Shown here: in pieces, positions 36,830-45,256 of the stretch
Layout: each line of letters starts with the position of its first letter
Numbering within the stretch: the stretch's first letter is position 1
NCBI GenBank assembly: GCA_905182175.1
Contig: CAJJAT010000029.1
Span: 1 to 64,000, forward strand
Length of the DNA stretch: 64,000 nucleotides
From: Flavobacteriales bacterium UBA1494
Lineage (GTDB): Bacteria > Bacteroidota > Bacteroidia > Flavobacteriales_E > Vicingaceae
Direction of reading: 5' to 3'
The notes under the pieces: model-generated
The model's input: only the letters and a program-made list of their open reading frames with translations
What the model was told of the DNA's origin: nothing
Database searches by the model: none
Translations under genes and position numbers: made by a program

Positions 36830-36837
36830 TAACTTTG
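36830..36837 (+). promoter_or_regulatory. Putative -7 box of sucC
   Basis: TAACTTTG matches TAnnTTTG and lies 27 bases upstream of the sucC ATG. No TTG -33 element is evident at the right distance. Confidence 0.45.
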
Positions 36838-36864
36838 GGTCTGAAAAAATTAAATAAATATCGA

Positions 36865-38055
36865 ATGAATATTCACGAATATCAAGCAAAAGAAACATTG
36901 AAAGGATTTGGTGTTGCCATACAAGAAGGTATTGTTGCCCAAACTCCCGACGAAGCAGTTGAAGCGGCAAAAAAGTTGACTGAGCAAACTGGAACAGAAT
37001 GGTGGGTAATTAAAGCTCAAGTTCATGCAGGTGGTCGTGGCAAAGGCGGCGGTGTTAAATTGGCGAAGTCGCTAGAAGAAGTTCGATCAATTTCAAATGA
37101 TATCATCGGGATGGATTTGGTAACTCCTCAGACTTCTGCAGAAGGAAAGAGAGTTCACCAAGTATTGGTTGCACAAGATGTATATTATCCCGGAGAAAGT
37201 GAGTTGGAAGAATTTTACATGAGTGTTTTGTTGAATCGTTCAACTGGACGAAACATGATTATGTACTCTACTGAAGGTGGAATGGATATTGAAGCGGTGG
37301 CTGAAGCTACACCGCATTTAATATTTCATGAAGAAATAGATCCAAAAGTTGGGTTACAAGGATTTCAGGCAAGAAAGATTGCTTTTAATTTAGGTTTGTC
37401 AGGAATGGCATTCAAGCAAATGACAAAATTTGTATTTGCGTTGTACAAAGCATACGAATCTATAGATGCGGCTTTATTCGAAATTAACCCGGTCTTAAAA
37501 ACATCAGACGATAAGATTATTGCTGTAGATTCAAAAGTAACGTTAGATGGAAACGCATTGTACAGACATAAAGATTTGGCTGCAATGAGGGATGTTCGTG
37601 AAGAAGATGCAACAGAAGTAGAAGCTGGAGAAGCAGGATTGAACTTTGTGAACCTAGACGGTAATGTTGGTTGCATGGTTAACGGAGCAGGTTTAGCAAT
37701 GGCGACAATGGATATTATTAAGTTAAGTGGTGGAAATCCTGCTAACTTTTTAGATGTCGGAGGTACTGCAAATGCGGAAAGGGTTGAAAAGGCTTTTAGA
37801 ATTATTTTAAAGGACAAAAATGTTAAAGCAATTTTAGTTAATATTTTTGGTGGAATTGTTAGATGTGATAGAGTGGCGCAGGGCGTGGTTGATGCTTACA
37901 AGAACATTGGAGAAATTCCAGTTCCAATCATCGTTCGTTTACAAGGAACCAATGCTGTAGAAGCAAAACAAATCATTGATGAATCAGGATTGAAGGTTCA
38001 TTCAGCAATCTTATTACAAGAAGCTGCTGACAAGGTAGCCGAAGTATTAGGGTAA
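36865..38055 (+). CDS. sucC: Succinate-CoA ligase [ADP-forming] subunit beta
   Basis: This 396-residue TCA-cycle subunit converts succinyl-CoA to succinate with ATP formation, together with SucD, which is not in this window. The start MNIHEYQAKETLKGFGVAI is the family's usual one, so I use ATG 36865 rather than an upstream TTG. The ATP-grasp domain (KAQVHAGGRGKGGGVKLAKS, residues about 45-65), LFEINPVLKT, and the CoA-ligase domain (NVGCMVNGAGLAMATMD, VNIFGGIVRCDRVAQGV) are intact. It is monocistronic, with its own terminator. Confidence 0.96.
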   Translation: MNIHEYQAKETLKGFGVAIQEGIVAQTPDEAVEAAKKLTEQTGTEWWVIKAQVHAGGRGKGGGVKLAKSLEEVRSISNDIIGMDLVTPQTSAEGKRVHQVLVAQDVYYPGESELEEFYMSVLLNRSTGRNMIMYSTEGGMDIEAVAEATPHLIFHEEIDPKVGLQGFQARKIAFNLGLSGMAFKQMTKFVFALYKAYESIDAALFEINPVLKTSDDKIIAVDSKVTLDGNALYRHKDLAAMRDVREEDATEVEAGEAGLNFVNLDGNVGCMVNGAGLAMATMDIIKLSGGNPANFLDVGGTANAERVEKAFRIILKDKNVKAILVNIFGGIVRCDRVAQGVVDAYKNIGEIPVPIIVRLQGTNAVEAKQIIDESGLKVHSAILLQEAADKVAEVLG

Positions 38056-38061
38056 TATAAA

Positions 38062-38095
38062 AATATGCCCCGAAGTTATTCGGGGTATATTTTTA
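38062..38095 (+). terminator. Terminator of sucC
   Basis: The 12-bp stem ATATGCCCCGAA / TTCGGGGTATAT (one wobble) closes a GTTA loop and is followed by T5. It lies 8 bases after the stop. Confidence 0.88.
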
Positions 38096-38149
38096 TTTAT
38101 TTAGTTTACAATATAAACTTATTTATATTATTGGAATTTTTACAAAAAA

Positions 38150-38713
38150 ATGAGCGAAGTAGAAAAGCAAATTCAGTACATAGAAGAAATGATCGCGACA
38201 ACTAAAGGAAACTTGTTGGATGGCAGTGTGCACTTTTTACTTCGGGGTTGGTTGGTTTTGCAGCAGCTGTTACAAACTACATCTTATTAAACATTGTTGA
38301 GTGCAACAATCATTGGATTTGCTTGGGCTATTCTACTAATTTTAGGTAGTGTGCTTGCAGTAGTGATTGATCGCAGGCAAGGAAAGCAGCAAATTGTGGT
38401 TACTAAAATTGACAAGATGTTAATTCAGCTGTGGTCAGGTTTTGGTGGTACTATGTTCGTTTTCCTCATAGCAATGGCTGCAGTAAAACCTGTGATTGTT
38501 TATCCAATGCTGATCTTCCTTTATGGTTTTGGGACGTTTGTAAGTGGAGGAATATTTGATTTTAAGCCTTTTAAAGTAGGTGCTATAGCTGCTTGGGTGT
38601 GTGCAATCTTTGGTTTCTTTCAGCTTGATCTTGACATGCAACTAATCTTACTTGCAACTGCAATATTATTGAGTTACATTATTCCTGGTCATTTATTGGC
38701 TGCCAAAAAGTAA
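38150..38713 (+). pseudogene. Small multi-pass membrane protein, two frameshifts
   Basis: ATG 38150 opens MSEVEKQIQYIEEMIATTKG and LLDGSVHFLLRGWLV, then stops out of frame at 38290. Restoring one T in the run near 38257 leads to FAAAVTNYILLNI. A second shift near 38295 leads to the frame that runs SATIIGFAWAILLILGSVLA to LLAAKK at 38713. Together they form a protein of about 188 residues with a helical N-terminus and five or six membrane helices. It is the first of three adjacent genes whose order (membrane protein, winged helix, 2TM) is familiar in Bacteroidota. The last 139 residues alone could be made from an internal TTG. A sequencing error in two places is possible. Confidence 0.6.
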
Positions 38714-38718
38714 ATATT

Positions 38719-39000
38719 ATGTTCAAGAGTTTAGACCCATTGCTGCACTCTCAACTTCGACTAGGAGTAATGTCAATACTTATTGGTGCAGAGCAGGCAG
38801 ACTTTACCTTTCTAAAAGAAAAAACAGGAGCAACGGCAGGTAATATTAGTGTTCAAATTGATAAACTGGAAAAGGCAGGGTATATAGCAGTAGAGAAGTC
38901 ATTTAAAGGAAAAAGACCTTTAACCACCTGTAAAGTCACTAAAAAAGGAATTGTAGCATTTGAAACATATGTTAATCACTTAAAAACATATATAACATGA
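38719..39000 (+). CDS. Winged-helix transcriptional regulator (MarR/ArsR-like)
   Basis: This 93-residue protein is almost entirely one winged-helix domain: LHSQLRLGVMSILIGAEQAD, LKEKTGATAGNISVQIDKLE (recognition helix), GYIAVEKSFKGKRPLTTCKV (wing), TKKGIVAFETYVNHL. It is like the small DNA-binding proteins that precede 2TM-domain genes. It starts 5 bases after the frameshifted membrane gene, and its stop overlaps the next ATG (ATGA at 38997-39000). It likely controls this small operon. Confidence 0.88.
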   Translation: MFKSLDPLLHSQLRLGVMSILIGAEQADFTFLKEKTGATAGNISVQIDKLEKAGYIAVEKSFKGKRPLTTCKVTKKGIVAFETYVNHLKTYIT

Positions 39001-39275
39001 TCCATATAGGAGAACAAAAACTACGCAATGAAGCGAAGGCAAGGGTTGCCTTCAAGGCACATGCAAAAAACTACTTAGTAGTGAATATAACCATTTGGTT
39101 AGGATGGTTTATTTTACGTGCACGACATGGACAATATGATAGTTTTTGGCCAGTATACCCAACATTAGGCTGGGGATTAGGATTGGTTATGCACTATTTA
39201 GGGGTTTACTATAACTCGGAAAAAGCTATAAATAAAGAATTAGAAAAATTGAAAAAGGAGAGAGGGTTACACTAA
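38997..39275 (+). CDS. 2TM domain-containing protein
   Basis: This 92-residue protein fits the 2TM family: a basic amphipathic start (EAKARVAFKAHAKNYLVVNI), a membrane helix with ITIWLGWFIL, a loop RARHGQYDSFWPVYPTLGW, a second helix GLGLVMHYLGVY, and a charged tail. 2TM proteins in Bacteroidota often sit with winged-helix or histidine kinase genes and may sense membrane state. It is translationally coupled to the regulator by a 4-base overlap. It converges with the methyltransferase gene, overlapping its 3' end by 9 bases. Confidence 0.88.
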   Translation: MIHIGEQKLRNEAKARVAFKAHAKNYLVVNITIWLGWFILRARHGQYDSFWPVYPTLGWGLGLVMHYLGVYYNSEKAINKELEKLKKERGLH

Positions 39276-40073
39276 CTCCTCTTTCTGAATCATATAATAA
39301 ACGCAGGTAGTTAAAAAGTTTCGCAACACAGGAACTTTGCCAACTAACGTGTTCTGAACTCTAGGCTCAAGGTTAAACTTGTACTTGTAAATTGGATTAA
39401 AGAGATAAAATTCCTTTGATGGGATGCTAAATTTATTTTTAGCTGCAAGCTTTTCAAAACGCTCAATACTTATTCCTGTATCCTTTATTTCAACCATCCC
39501 CTCAATCTTTTTATCACTTTCTCCCGCAATCTTTAACAAGCTTTTGTATATTCTCATTGGCAGCATGTGGTAGTATGGGATTTTGCTGAGTAATTTATGG
39601 TCCACTAGTTGTTGATGTCCGCCAAATGGCATTTGCCAAGGAGGAAACCCAAAAAAGACGTGACCCTTAGGTTTTAAGAAGGAGCGAATATAGTGTAGAA
39701 ATTTGTCTTGGTCGTAGATGTGTTCAATCACATCTTTTAGCAGAATGAGGTCAAACTTTTCGTCTATGTCTTTTTCAAGATCCATGTCATAAATGTCTTT
39801 GCCCATTAACTTAACTCGGTCTTCAGTAAGTTCTTTTTCAAATACCTTTTTAGCCAATTCTAGTCTTGATTCTTGTAGTTCAACGCCAAAGCCAAAACAT
39901 CCTCTGTCTGTAAAGGCTTTTAAAACACCTCCTTCGGCACACCCTACTTCCATTATTCTTAACTCTTTTGTAATAGGTAGGGTTTTTTCAATAAAAGGAA
40001 TTACATAATTAGTAGCATTTTCGTACTGCCACTTAATGTATTTGTCTTTATTTTTATGAAATTCGAAGGCCAT
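39267..40073 (-). CDS. Class I SAM-dependent methyltransferase
   Basis: This 268-residue protein has motif I as RIMEVGCAEGGVLKAF (about 39-54), an acidic strand-2 end FGVELQ, and the motif II region FDLILLKDVIEHIYDQDKFL, like UbiE/Coq3-type Methyltransf_11/23 members. An insert QMPFGGHQQLVDHKLLSKIP follows strand 5. The substrate is not predictable. Related proteins occur in glycan and polyketide loci, but no such locus is here. It is divergent from the epimerase gene. Confidence 0.82.
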   Translation of the reverse strand: MAFEFHKNKDKYIKWQYENATNYVIPFIEKTLPITKELRIMEVGCAEGGVLKAFTDRGCFGFGVELQESRLELAKKVFEKELTEDRVKLMGKDIYDMDLEKDIDEKFDLILLKDVIEHIYDQDKFLHYIRSFLKPKGHVFFGFPPWQMPFGGHQQLVDHKLLSKIPYYHMLPMRIYKSLLKIAGESDKKIEGMVEIKDTGISIERFEKLAAKNKFSIPSKEFYLFNPIYKYKFNLEPRVQNTLVGKVPVLRNFLTTCVYYMIQKEELV

Positions 40074-40117
40074 AACTGCTAAAAAAATTGAAGTTTAAAA
40101 TTAAGTGAATTTTTGAG

Positions 40118-40909
40118 ATGAAAAGAATCTGTATTGTAGGATTAGGTTGGTTGGGATTGGAACTAGCAAAAGAGCTTAAAAAGAAAGGATATTACACAAT
40201 TGGAACTACAACTTCTGAAGTAAAGAGTCAGCAATTTCGAACTGAGCTAGACGAAATTTATCGAATGGAAATTGGACTTGGTGAAAATTTGAACGTATCC
40301 GCTGATGTTCTTATTTACACAATTCCACCGTCAGGTAGCAATAATTATGTTAAAGGTTCAAGCGCTTTTTTAAATCAGTTCAACAATAGCAATCCACATG
40401 CTTCCGTTTTTTATACCAGCTCTACTTCTGTTTACGGAAATGAGTCGAGAGAAATAAATGAAGAAAGTGATGTTAGACCAGAGACCAAGTCAGCAAGAAA
40501 AATTGTTGAGGTGGAGCGATATATTCAGTCACATTTTAAGAACCGATACATTATTATTCGATTGGGAGGACTGGTAGGAGGAAAGCGTCACCCTGTTAAA
40601 TACTTGCAAGGGAAGGTTGGAGTTGCTAAACCTTTTGCCCCCGTTAATTTAGTGCACCGGGAAGATGTTATTCGAGCAATTATTCTTCAGATTTCTTCTT
40701 TCACAGCTGGGATTTTTAATTTATGTAGTGGAGATCACCCTTCAAAAAAAGAGTTTTATACTAAACTCGTAGAACAATTTGGTTTAAAAAAGGTAGAGTT
40801 TAATGAAAGGGATAAACTCCAAGATAAAGTAGTAACTTGCATTGCTATAAAGCAATTTAATTTTGAATTCAAGTATAAATCTGTATATGACTTTGTTTTT
40901 GAGCTTTAG
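40118..40909 (+). CDS. NAD(P)-binding SDR/epimerase-like protein (YeeZ-like)
   Basis: The 263 residues begin with a Rossmann motif IVGLGWLGLELAKELKKKGY. SSTSVYGNES (the epimerase Ser/Tyr region), RLGGLVGGKRHPVKYLQGK and a C-terminal NLCSGDHPSKKEFYTKLVEQ follow. GxGxxG-type binding and the short length fit the atypical extended SDRs of the YeeZ group. The substrate is unknown. The next gene starts inside its last 23 bases, so it heads a four-gene run (epimerase, barrel protein, Usp, SulP). Confidence 0.85.
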   Translation: MKRICIVGLGWLGLELAKELKKKGYYTIGTTTSEVKSQQFRTELDEIYRMEIGLGENLNVSADVLIYTIPPSGSNNYVKGSSAFLNQFNNSNPHASVFYTSSTSVYGNESREINEESDVRPETKSARKIVEVERYIQSHFKNRYIIIRLGGLVGGKRHPVKYLQGKVGVAKPFAPVNLVHREDVIRAIILQISSFTAGIFNLCSGDHPSKKEFYTKLVEQFGLKKVEFNERDKLQDKVVTCIAIKQFNFEFKYKSVYDFVFEL

Positions 40910-41603
40910 AAGAGTTTTTATACTGCTTTTATGGTTGTGTTCAGCTGTTCATTTAAATGGGCAAGTAGTAAAAATAGGAGCTCATTCTGGTGTTAATATT
41001 TCTAGATTGACAATTGACCAAAATAAGTTGAGTGATGCAATTTTTTTAAGAGCTGGAAAACCTTTTACTGCTTTAAATTTTGGAGTGCAATTAATGGTAA
41101 GTCCTGCTCGTAATCAGAGTTCACCGTACTGGAAATGGAAACCTGCAATTTTATTTGAAGCCAATCTTTGCAGATGTGGTGGTTTCATGGAATTATCGCT
41201 TACCTCACCCAACGGAATTAGAACTTTTAGTGAATTAAAGTACAGAATTTATCGCGGCGAATATAGTGCAAAACTTGTGGGAGGATTTGGACCTTTTGAG
41301 TTCATGGCAGGGCCGACTATTTCAAATCGTTTTTATTCAGGTGTTCAGATTGGAGTTAACGAAGGCTGGAAGTATGCAGGAGATCAGTTTAAAGTCTTGG
41401 CATTTGCTTATGAATTAGGTGCTGGGATTAAATTAAACACAGTTCATTTATCTGCTCGGTTTCAACGATTTGTTGGAGGCTATGGAAGAAAGAGTGAACT
41501 CATTCCAATTGTGTTTGATCACTATCAGTTGCGTTTTATGATGCATTATTACTTTTTACGAAGAGAGAGAGGGAAGAACTGGGACAGCATTCAATGGGAT
41601 TAG
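40887..41603 (+). CDS. Outer-membrane beta-barrel-like protein, PorT-family-like
   Basis: This 238-residue protein has a signal peptide (FILLLWLCSAVHLNGQ). Alternating hydrophobic strands such as KIGAHSGVNISRL, AGGFGPFEFMAGPTIS and ELGAGIKLNTVHLSARFQRF, with aromatic strand ends, suggest a small outer-membrane barrel like the PorT/OMP_b-brl_2 group. I use ATG 40887, because the signal peptide then has normal length; an earlier start at 40863 would add eight polar residues. It overlaps the gene before by 23 bases and the gene after by 10. The role is unknown. Confidence 0.65.
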   Translation: MTLFLSFRRVFILLLWLCSAVHLNGQVVKIGAHSGVNISRLTIDQNKLSDAIFLRAGKPFTALNFGVQLMVSPARNQSSPYWKWKPAILFEANLCRCGGFMELSLTSPNGIRTFSELKYRIYRGEYSAKLVGGFGPFEFMAGPTISNRFYSGVQIGVNEGWKYAGDQFKVLAFAYELGAGIKLNTVHLSARFQRFVGGYGRKSELIPIVFDHYQLRFMMHYYFLRRERGKNWDSIQWD

Positions 41604-42469
41604 CTCAATCTAAAATAGAGGTCATTAGGCCATTTAAAAGTATCGCCACAGCATTAGCGTTTTCGCCAACAGCAGAAGCACTTCTTTTTGAAGCAAAGCG
41701 TATAAGTGAGCGTTTAAATGCATCATTAACCTTAATTCATGCAGGTGTTAAAAATAGTGCAAACGAATCAAGGGTTCATGAACTTTTAGAAAAGGTAGGT
41801 CTCCAAAAAAAATCTATTAAGCTCATTTGGAAAGAGGGAAAGCCAGAAAAAGTATTGTTGGAAGTATGTCTTTTAGAGAAGGTAGACTTGTTGATTTTAG
41901 GTGCAATTAAACACGAAACTTTAGTGAAGCATTATACTGGCTCTGTGGCTCGAAAAATATCCCGTAACCCACCTTGTTCGCTCTTATTGATAACTAATCC
42001 TCAAAAGAGCACACAAGGTTTACGAAAAGTAGTGATAAATGGTTTAAATCATCTAAAAACTAAAAACACCATAGAAAAGGCCTGTTACTTTGCACTTTCG
42101 TTTGACGTGAAGAAAATTACAGTTGTAGAAGAAATTCGACCAACTGAGGTGAAAACAAAGATTGATGATAACCTCACACTAGAGCAAGCTTATCACGAAA
42201 AACAAGAGCTTCGAAGACGAGAAGATAAACGAATATTTGAAATTTTAAAACCAATTCCAATTCCAAGTCAGACCGAAATTTCTGTTAGAGCTGTATTTGG
42301 CAAGGAAGGGTATTCAATTAGCCACTATGCAGAGGTTAAAAAGGCAAATTTGTTGGTAATGAATAGTCCTGACAACAAGCTTGGCTTTCTAGACCGGCTG
42401 TTGCCGCATGATTTAGAATATGTGCTTTCGGATATGCCCTGCGATTTATTGATTGTTCATCAGAAATAG
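41594..42469 (+). CDS. Universal stress protein, two UspA domains
   Basis: The 291 residues hold two Usp folds. The first (about 10-137) runs from SIATALAFSPTAEALLFEAK through LIHAG to LLILGAIKH and SVARKISRNPPCSLLLIT. The second (about 145-290) includes KVVINGLNHLKTKNTIEKAC and ANLLVMNSPDNKLGF. The ATP-binding G-x2-G-x9-G-S/T pattern is partial in the first domain (GAIKHETLVKHYTGSVARKI). It overlaps the barrel gene by 10 bases and is one base before the SulP transporter. This points to a joint role in ion transport or stress, as Usp domains are found fused or linked to several transporters. Confidence 0.9.
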   Translation: MGLAQSKIEVIRPFKSIATALAFSPTAEALLFEAKRISERLNASLTLIHAGVKNSANESRVHELLEKVGLQKKSIKLIWKEGKPEKVLLEVCLLEKVDLLILGAIKHETLVKHYTGSVARKISRNPPCSLLLITNPQKSTQGLRKVVINGLNHLKTKNTIEKACYFALSFDVKKITVVEEIRPTEVKTKIDDNLTLEQAYHEKQELRRREDKRIFEILKPIPIPSQTEISVRAVFGKEGYSISHYAEVKKANLLVMNSPDNKLGFLDRLLPHDLEYVLSDMPCDLLIVHQK

Positions 42470-42470
42470 A

Positions 42471-44681
42471 ATGATGGAACTGTTAAAAGGTATAAAGGGC
42501 TTCAAGCAGTCGGGTTTTAGAAATTTACTTTCAGGCTTTGTTGTATCTTTAATTGCTTTGCCATTGGCCTTGGGCTTGGCAATAGCTTCTGGCGTGCCGC
42601 CTATGGCAGGTATTATTTCAGTCGTTATTGGTGGAATTATCGCGGCACTTTTAGGAGGGTCTCATGTTACCATTGCTGGCCCCGGTAATGGACTAGTTGT
42701 TGTTGTATTAACTTCTGTCGTAGCACTTGGCGATGGCAATTTGCTTGTAGGTTACACGTATACTTTGGCAGCTATTGTTGTTTCAGGTGCATTGATAACT
42801 ATTTTAGGAATTCTTCGATTGGGAAACCTGTCAAACTTCTTTCCTTCTGCCACAATTCAAGGCATGTTATCAGCAATAGGCCTTATAATAATTGCTAAAC
42901 AAATTCATGTTATGCTGGGCGAAAGTGGTGTAGAAGCAGCTAATAATTTGATGTTATTAGCTGAGGCTCCAAGCTCAATTTGGGCAGTATTCCATTCTGC
43001 TGAGGTCCCTTGGGTTGCTATTATTGGAATTATGAGTTTGGGAATCATGGCTTTTTATTCTAAGATTAATAACAGCACATTTCAAGCAATTCCTGCCCCT
43101 ATGTGGATTATATTGATCACTGTTGGGTTTTATTATTACTTTCAATTCTTTTCGATAACATCGTTTCCCATTTCAACCTCTTTTTTGATTCAAATTCCTG
43201 AAAACATTAAGGAAAGTATTGTATTTGCTGATTTTTCTAAATGGAACAATTATAATTTTATAATTGCAGTAATGTCCATTACTTTAATTGCTACTATAGA
43301 ATCTTTACTGAGTATTAAAGCGGTAGATAAATTGGATGTTTACAGAAGAAGATCCAACACAAACAAAGACTTAAAAGCATTGGGATTAGCGACTATTTTA
43401 TCAGGACTTGTTGGTGGGTTGCCGGTAGTTGCAGTGATTGCTCGTAGTTCCGTAAATGTAAACCAAGGCGCTACTTCCAGATTGTCTAATTTTTTTCATG
43501 CTTTTTTTGTTTTGCTATTTGTTTTATTGTTTGGTGACATGCTAAACAAAATACCCCTTTCAGCGCTAGCAGGAATTTTAGTTTTTACCGGTTACAAATT
43601 AGCCTCTCCGGCAAAGTTTAAGTTGATGTATCGGTTTGGGAAGGATCAGTTCGCAATTTTCTTTGTGACATTATTGGCTACTTTGTTACTTGGTTTAATA
43701 AATGGCATTTTAATTGGCATTGTAACTACTTTTTTAATTCAATTTTACTTGATGGAAGATCGAGTTGAGTTTTTAAGAACATTGACTCGGCCAAATACCT
43801 TGCTCTATGAAGAAGAGGATGGCTCATTGCACTTGAGTGTAAAAGGACACTCGAGTTTTATTAACTATCTAAAGTTGAAAGAGAGCTTAGACTCGATCCC
43901 TGCGAATAAATCACTCATATTAGATTTTTCTCTCACTACTTTTGTGGACAATTCAGTAATGGAGCACATTCATCATTACAAGGATGATTTTAAGAAAAAG
44001 AACAGTACACTCGAGGTAATTGGGCTAGATATTCATGATTCTACTTCGGCACATCCGTTTGCTGCTAGACGAATGATGAGGCTTACTTCCTTTATGAAAA
44101 AAGGTGGATTTCTTACTGCCCGACAATATCGATTGAAAGATTTTGCGAATGAAATTGATTGGAAATTTAGAAGTAAATCTATTCAAGAATTGCCCTTATT
44201 AGAGGCATTTCCGTTTTTTAGGCGCAAAACAATTGATCATGCTTACAATGTGTTTAGAGGCGAACACATGGGGGTTCAAATGAAGTTGATGGATGTTGAG
44301 TTTTTTGAAGGGGAGTTTATTGCAAAAGAGGTTTACAAACATTCGGTTTTAATCATTTCTCCCACTATTGAAATTCCTAGATTTAGGTTAGACAAGGAGC
44401 GAATATTTGATCGAATTGCAGGGATGGCAGGTTTTGAAGATATTGAAATTGAGGGGCATGTAGATTTTTCGCGCAGATTTAAGTTGAAGGGTAAAAATGT
44501 GAATAAGATCAAATCCTTTTTTTCTAATGAATTGGTGCTGTTCTTTGAAAGCCATCCTTACTACCATTTAGAATCTGATGGTAAGAACATCCTAATCTTA
44601 AAAGGTAATCGAATCTCTTCCATCAGTGAAGTGAAAGCATTGGCAATGTACGGGAAAGAATTAGTGGAAAGGTTGGTTTAA
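42471..44681 (+). CDS. SulP-family anion transporter with STAS domain and long C-terminal extension (736 aa)
   Basis: The transporter core (about 1-440) starts with NLLSGFVVSLIALPLALGLA, SGVPPMAGIISVVIGGIIAA and SHVTIAGPGNGLVVVVL, the SulP signature region, and has about 12-14 membrane helices. A STAS domain follows (about 455-525: LSVKGHSSFINYLKLKESLD, LILDFSLTTFVDNSVMEHIH). The last 195 residues or so (from SFMKKGGFLTARQYRLKDFA) are an extra soluble domain not usual for SulP proteins. SulP members move sulfate, bicarbonate or other anions; the substrate cannot be told. I use ATG 42471, one base after the Usp stop, rather than the upstream TTG. Confidence 0.88.
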   Translation: MMELLKGIKGFKQSGFRNLLSGFVVSLIALPLALGLAIASGVPPMAGIISVVIGGIIAALLGGSHVTIAGPGNGLVVVVLTSVVALGDGNLLVGYTYTLAAIVVSGALITILGILRLGNLSNFFPSATIQGMLSAIGLIIIAKQIHVMLGESGVEAANNLMLLAEAPSSIWAVFHSAEVPWVAIIGIMSLGIMAFYSKINNSTFQAIPAPMWIILITVGFYYYFQFFSITSFPISTSFLIQIPENIKESIVFADFSKWNNYNFIIAVMSITLIATIESLLSIKAVDKLDVYRRRSNTNKDLKALGLATILSGLVGGLPVVAVIARSSVNVNQGATSRLSNFFHAFFVLLFVLLFGDMLNKIPLSALAGILVFTGYKLASPAKFKLMYRFGKDQFAIFFVTLLATLLLGLINGILIGIVTTFLIQFYLMEDRVEFLRTLTRPNTLLYEEEDGSLHLSVKGHSSFINYLKLKESLDSIPANKSLILDFSLTTFVDNSVMEHIHHYKDDFKKKNSTLEVIGLDIHDSTSAHPFAARRMMRLTSFMKKGGFLTARQYRLKDFANEIDWKFRSKSIQELPLLEAFPFFRRKTIDHAYNVFRGEHMGVQMKLMDVEFFEGEFIAKEVYKHSVLIISPTIEIPRFRLDKERIFDRIAGMAGFEDIEIEGHVDFSRRFKLKGKNVNKIKSFFSNELVLFFESHPYYHLESDGKNILILKGNRISSISEVKALAMYGKELVERLV

Positions 44682-45256
44682 AACTTCTCTATTGCTTCGT
44701 AAACTAATTTGGCTGGAAAGCCCATTACGTTATAAAAAGATCCCTCGATTTTGTCTACGCCAACTAATCCAATCCATTCTTGAATGCCGTATGCTCCTGC
44801 CTTATCAAAGGGTTTGTATTGATTGATATAATAATTGATTTCCCCTTCTTTTAATTTCTTAAAGAAAACTGTTGTTGATACAGAGAAGGAAACTGTTTTT
44901 TTGGCTGATTTTAAACAGACCCCTGTAATTACCTCATGTTGCTTCCCCGACAGTTTTGAAATCATTTCAAATGCTTCTTTGTGGTCTGCAGGTTTATTTA
45001 AAATCTCATTTTCAATTAAAACAATAGTATCCGAAGCAATTATTAAATCGTTGGGCTGAATTTCGCTTTCAAATGCTGCAGCTTTTTTGTTGCTGAGGTA
45101 TTCTGCAACTTCTCGCTGCGGCATTTCTGCAGAGAAGTTTTCGTCTGTGTTTTTAGATTTTTGAGTAAAGGAATAACCCAATTGCTCTAATAGTTGCTTT
45201 CTTCTCGGAGATTGAGAAGCTAAAATGATGTTCCAGTTTTGAGAGTTAAGTTGCAT
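44678..45256 (-). CDS. maf: Maf-family nucleotide pyrophosphatase
   Basis: The 192 residues begin with ILASQSPRRKQLLEQLGYSF, the Maf signature, then DTIVLIENEILNKPADHKEA and the conserved KAGAYGIQEWIGLVGVDKIE segment. Maf proteins hydrolyse dTTP/UTP or modified nucleotides and can slow septum formation. The start overlaps the UbiA stop (TAATG), so they are coupled. Its 3' end overlaps the SulP 3' end by 4 bases. Confidence 0.94.
   Translation of the reverse strand: MQLNSQNWNIILASQSPRRKQLLEQLGYSFTQKSKNTDENFSAEMPQREVAEYLSNKKAAAFESEIQPNDLIIASDTIVLIENEILNKPADHKEAFEMISKLSGKQHEVITGVCLKSAKKTVSFSVSTTVFFKKLKEGEINYYINQYKPFDKAGAYGIQEWIGLVGVDKIEGSFYNVMGFPAKLVYEAIEKF

Noticed and set aside
36835-36864. 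Ten-codon N-terminal extension of SucC from a TTG
   Set aside because: The family starts MNIHEYQAKE, and the extension overlaps the predicted -7 box.
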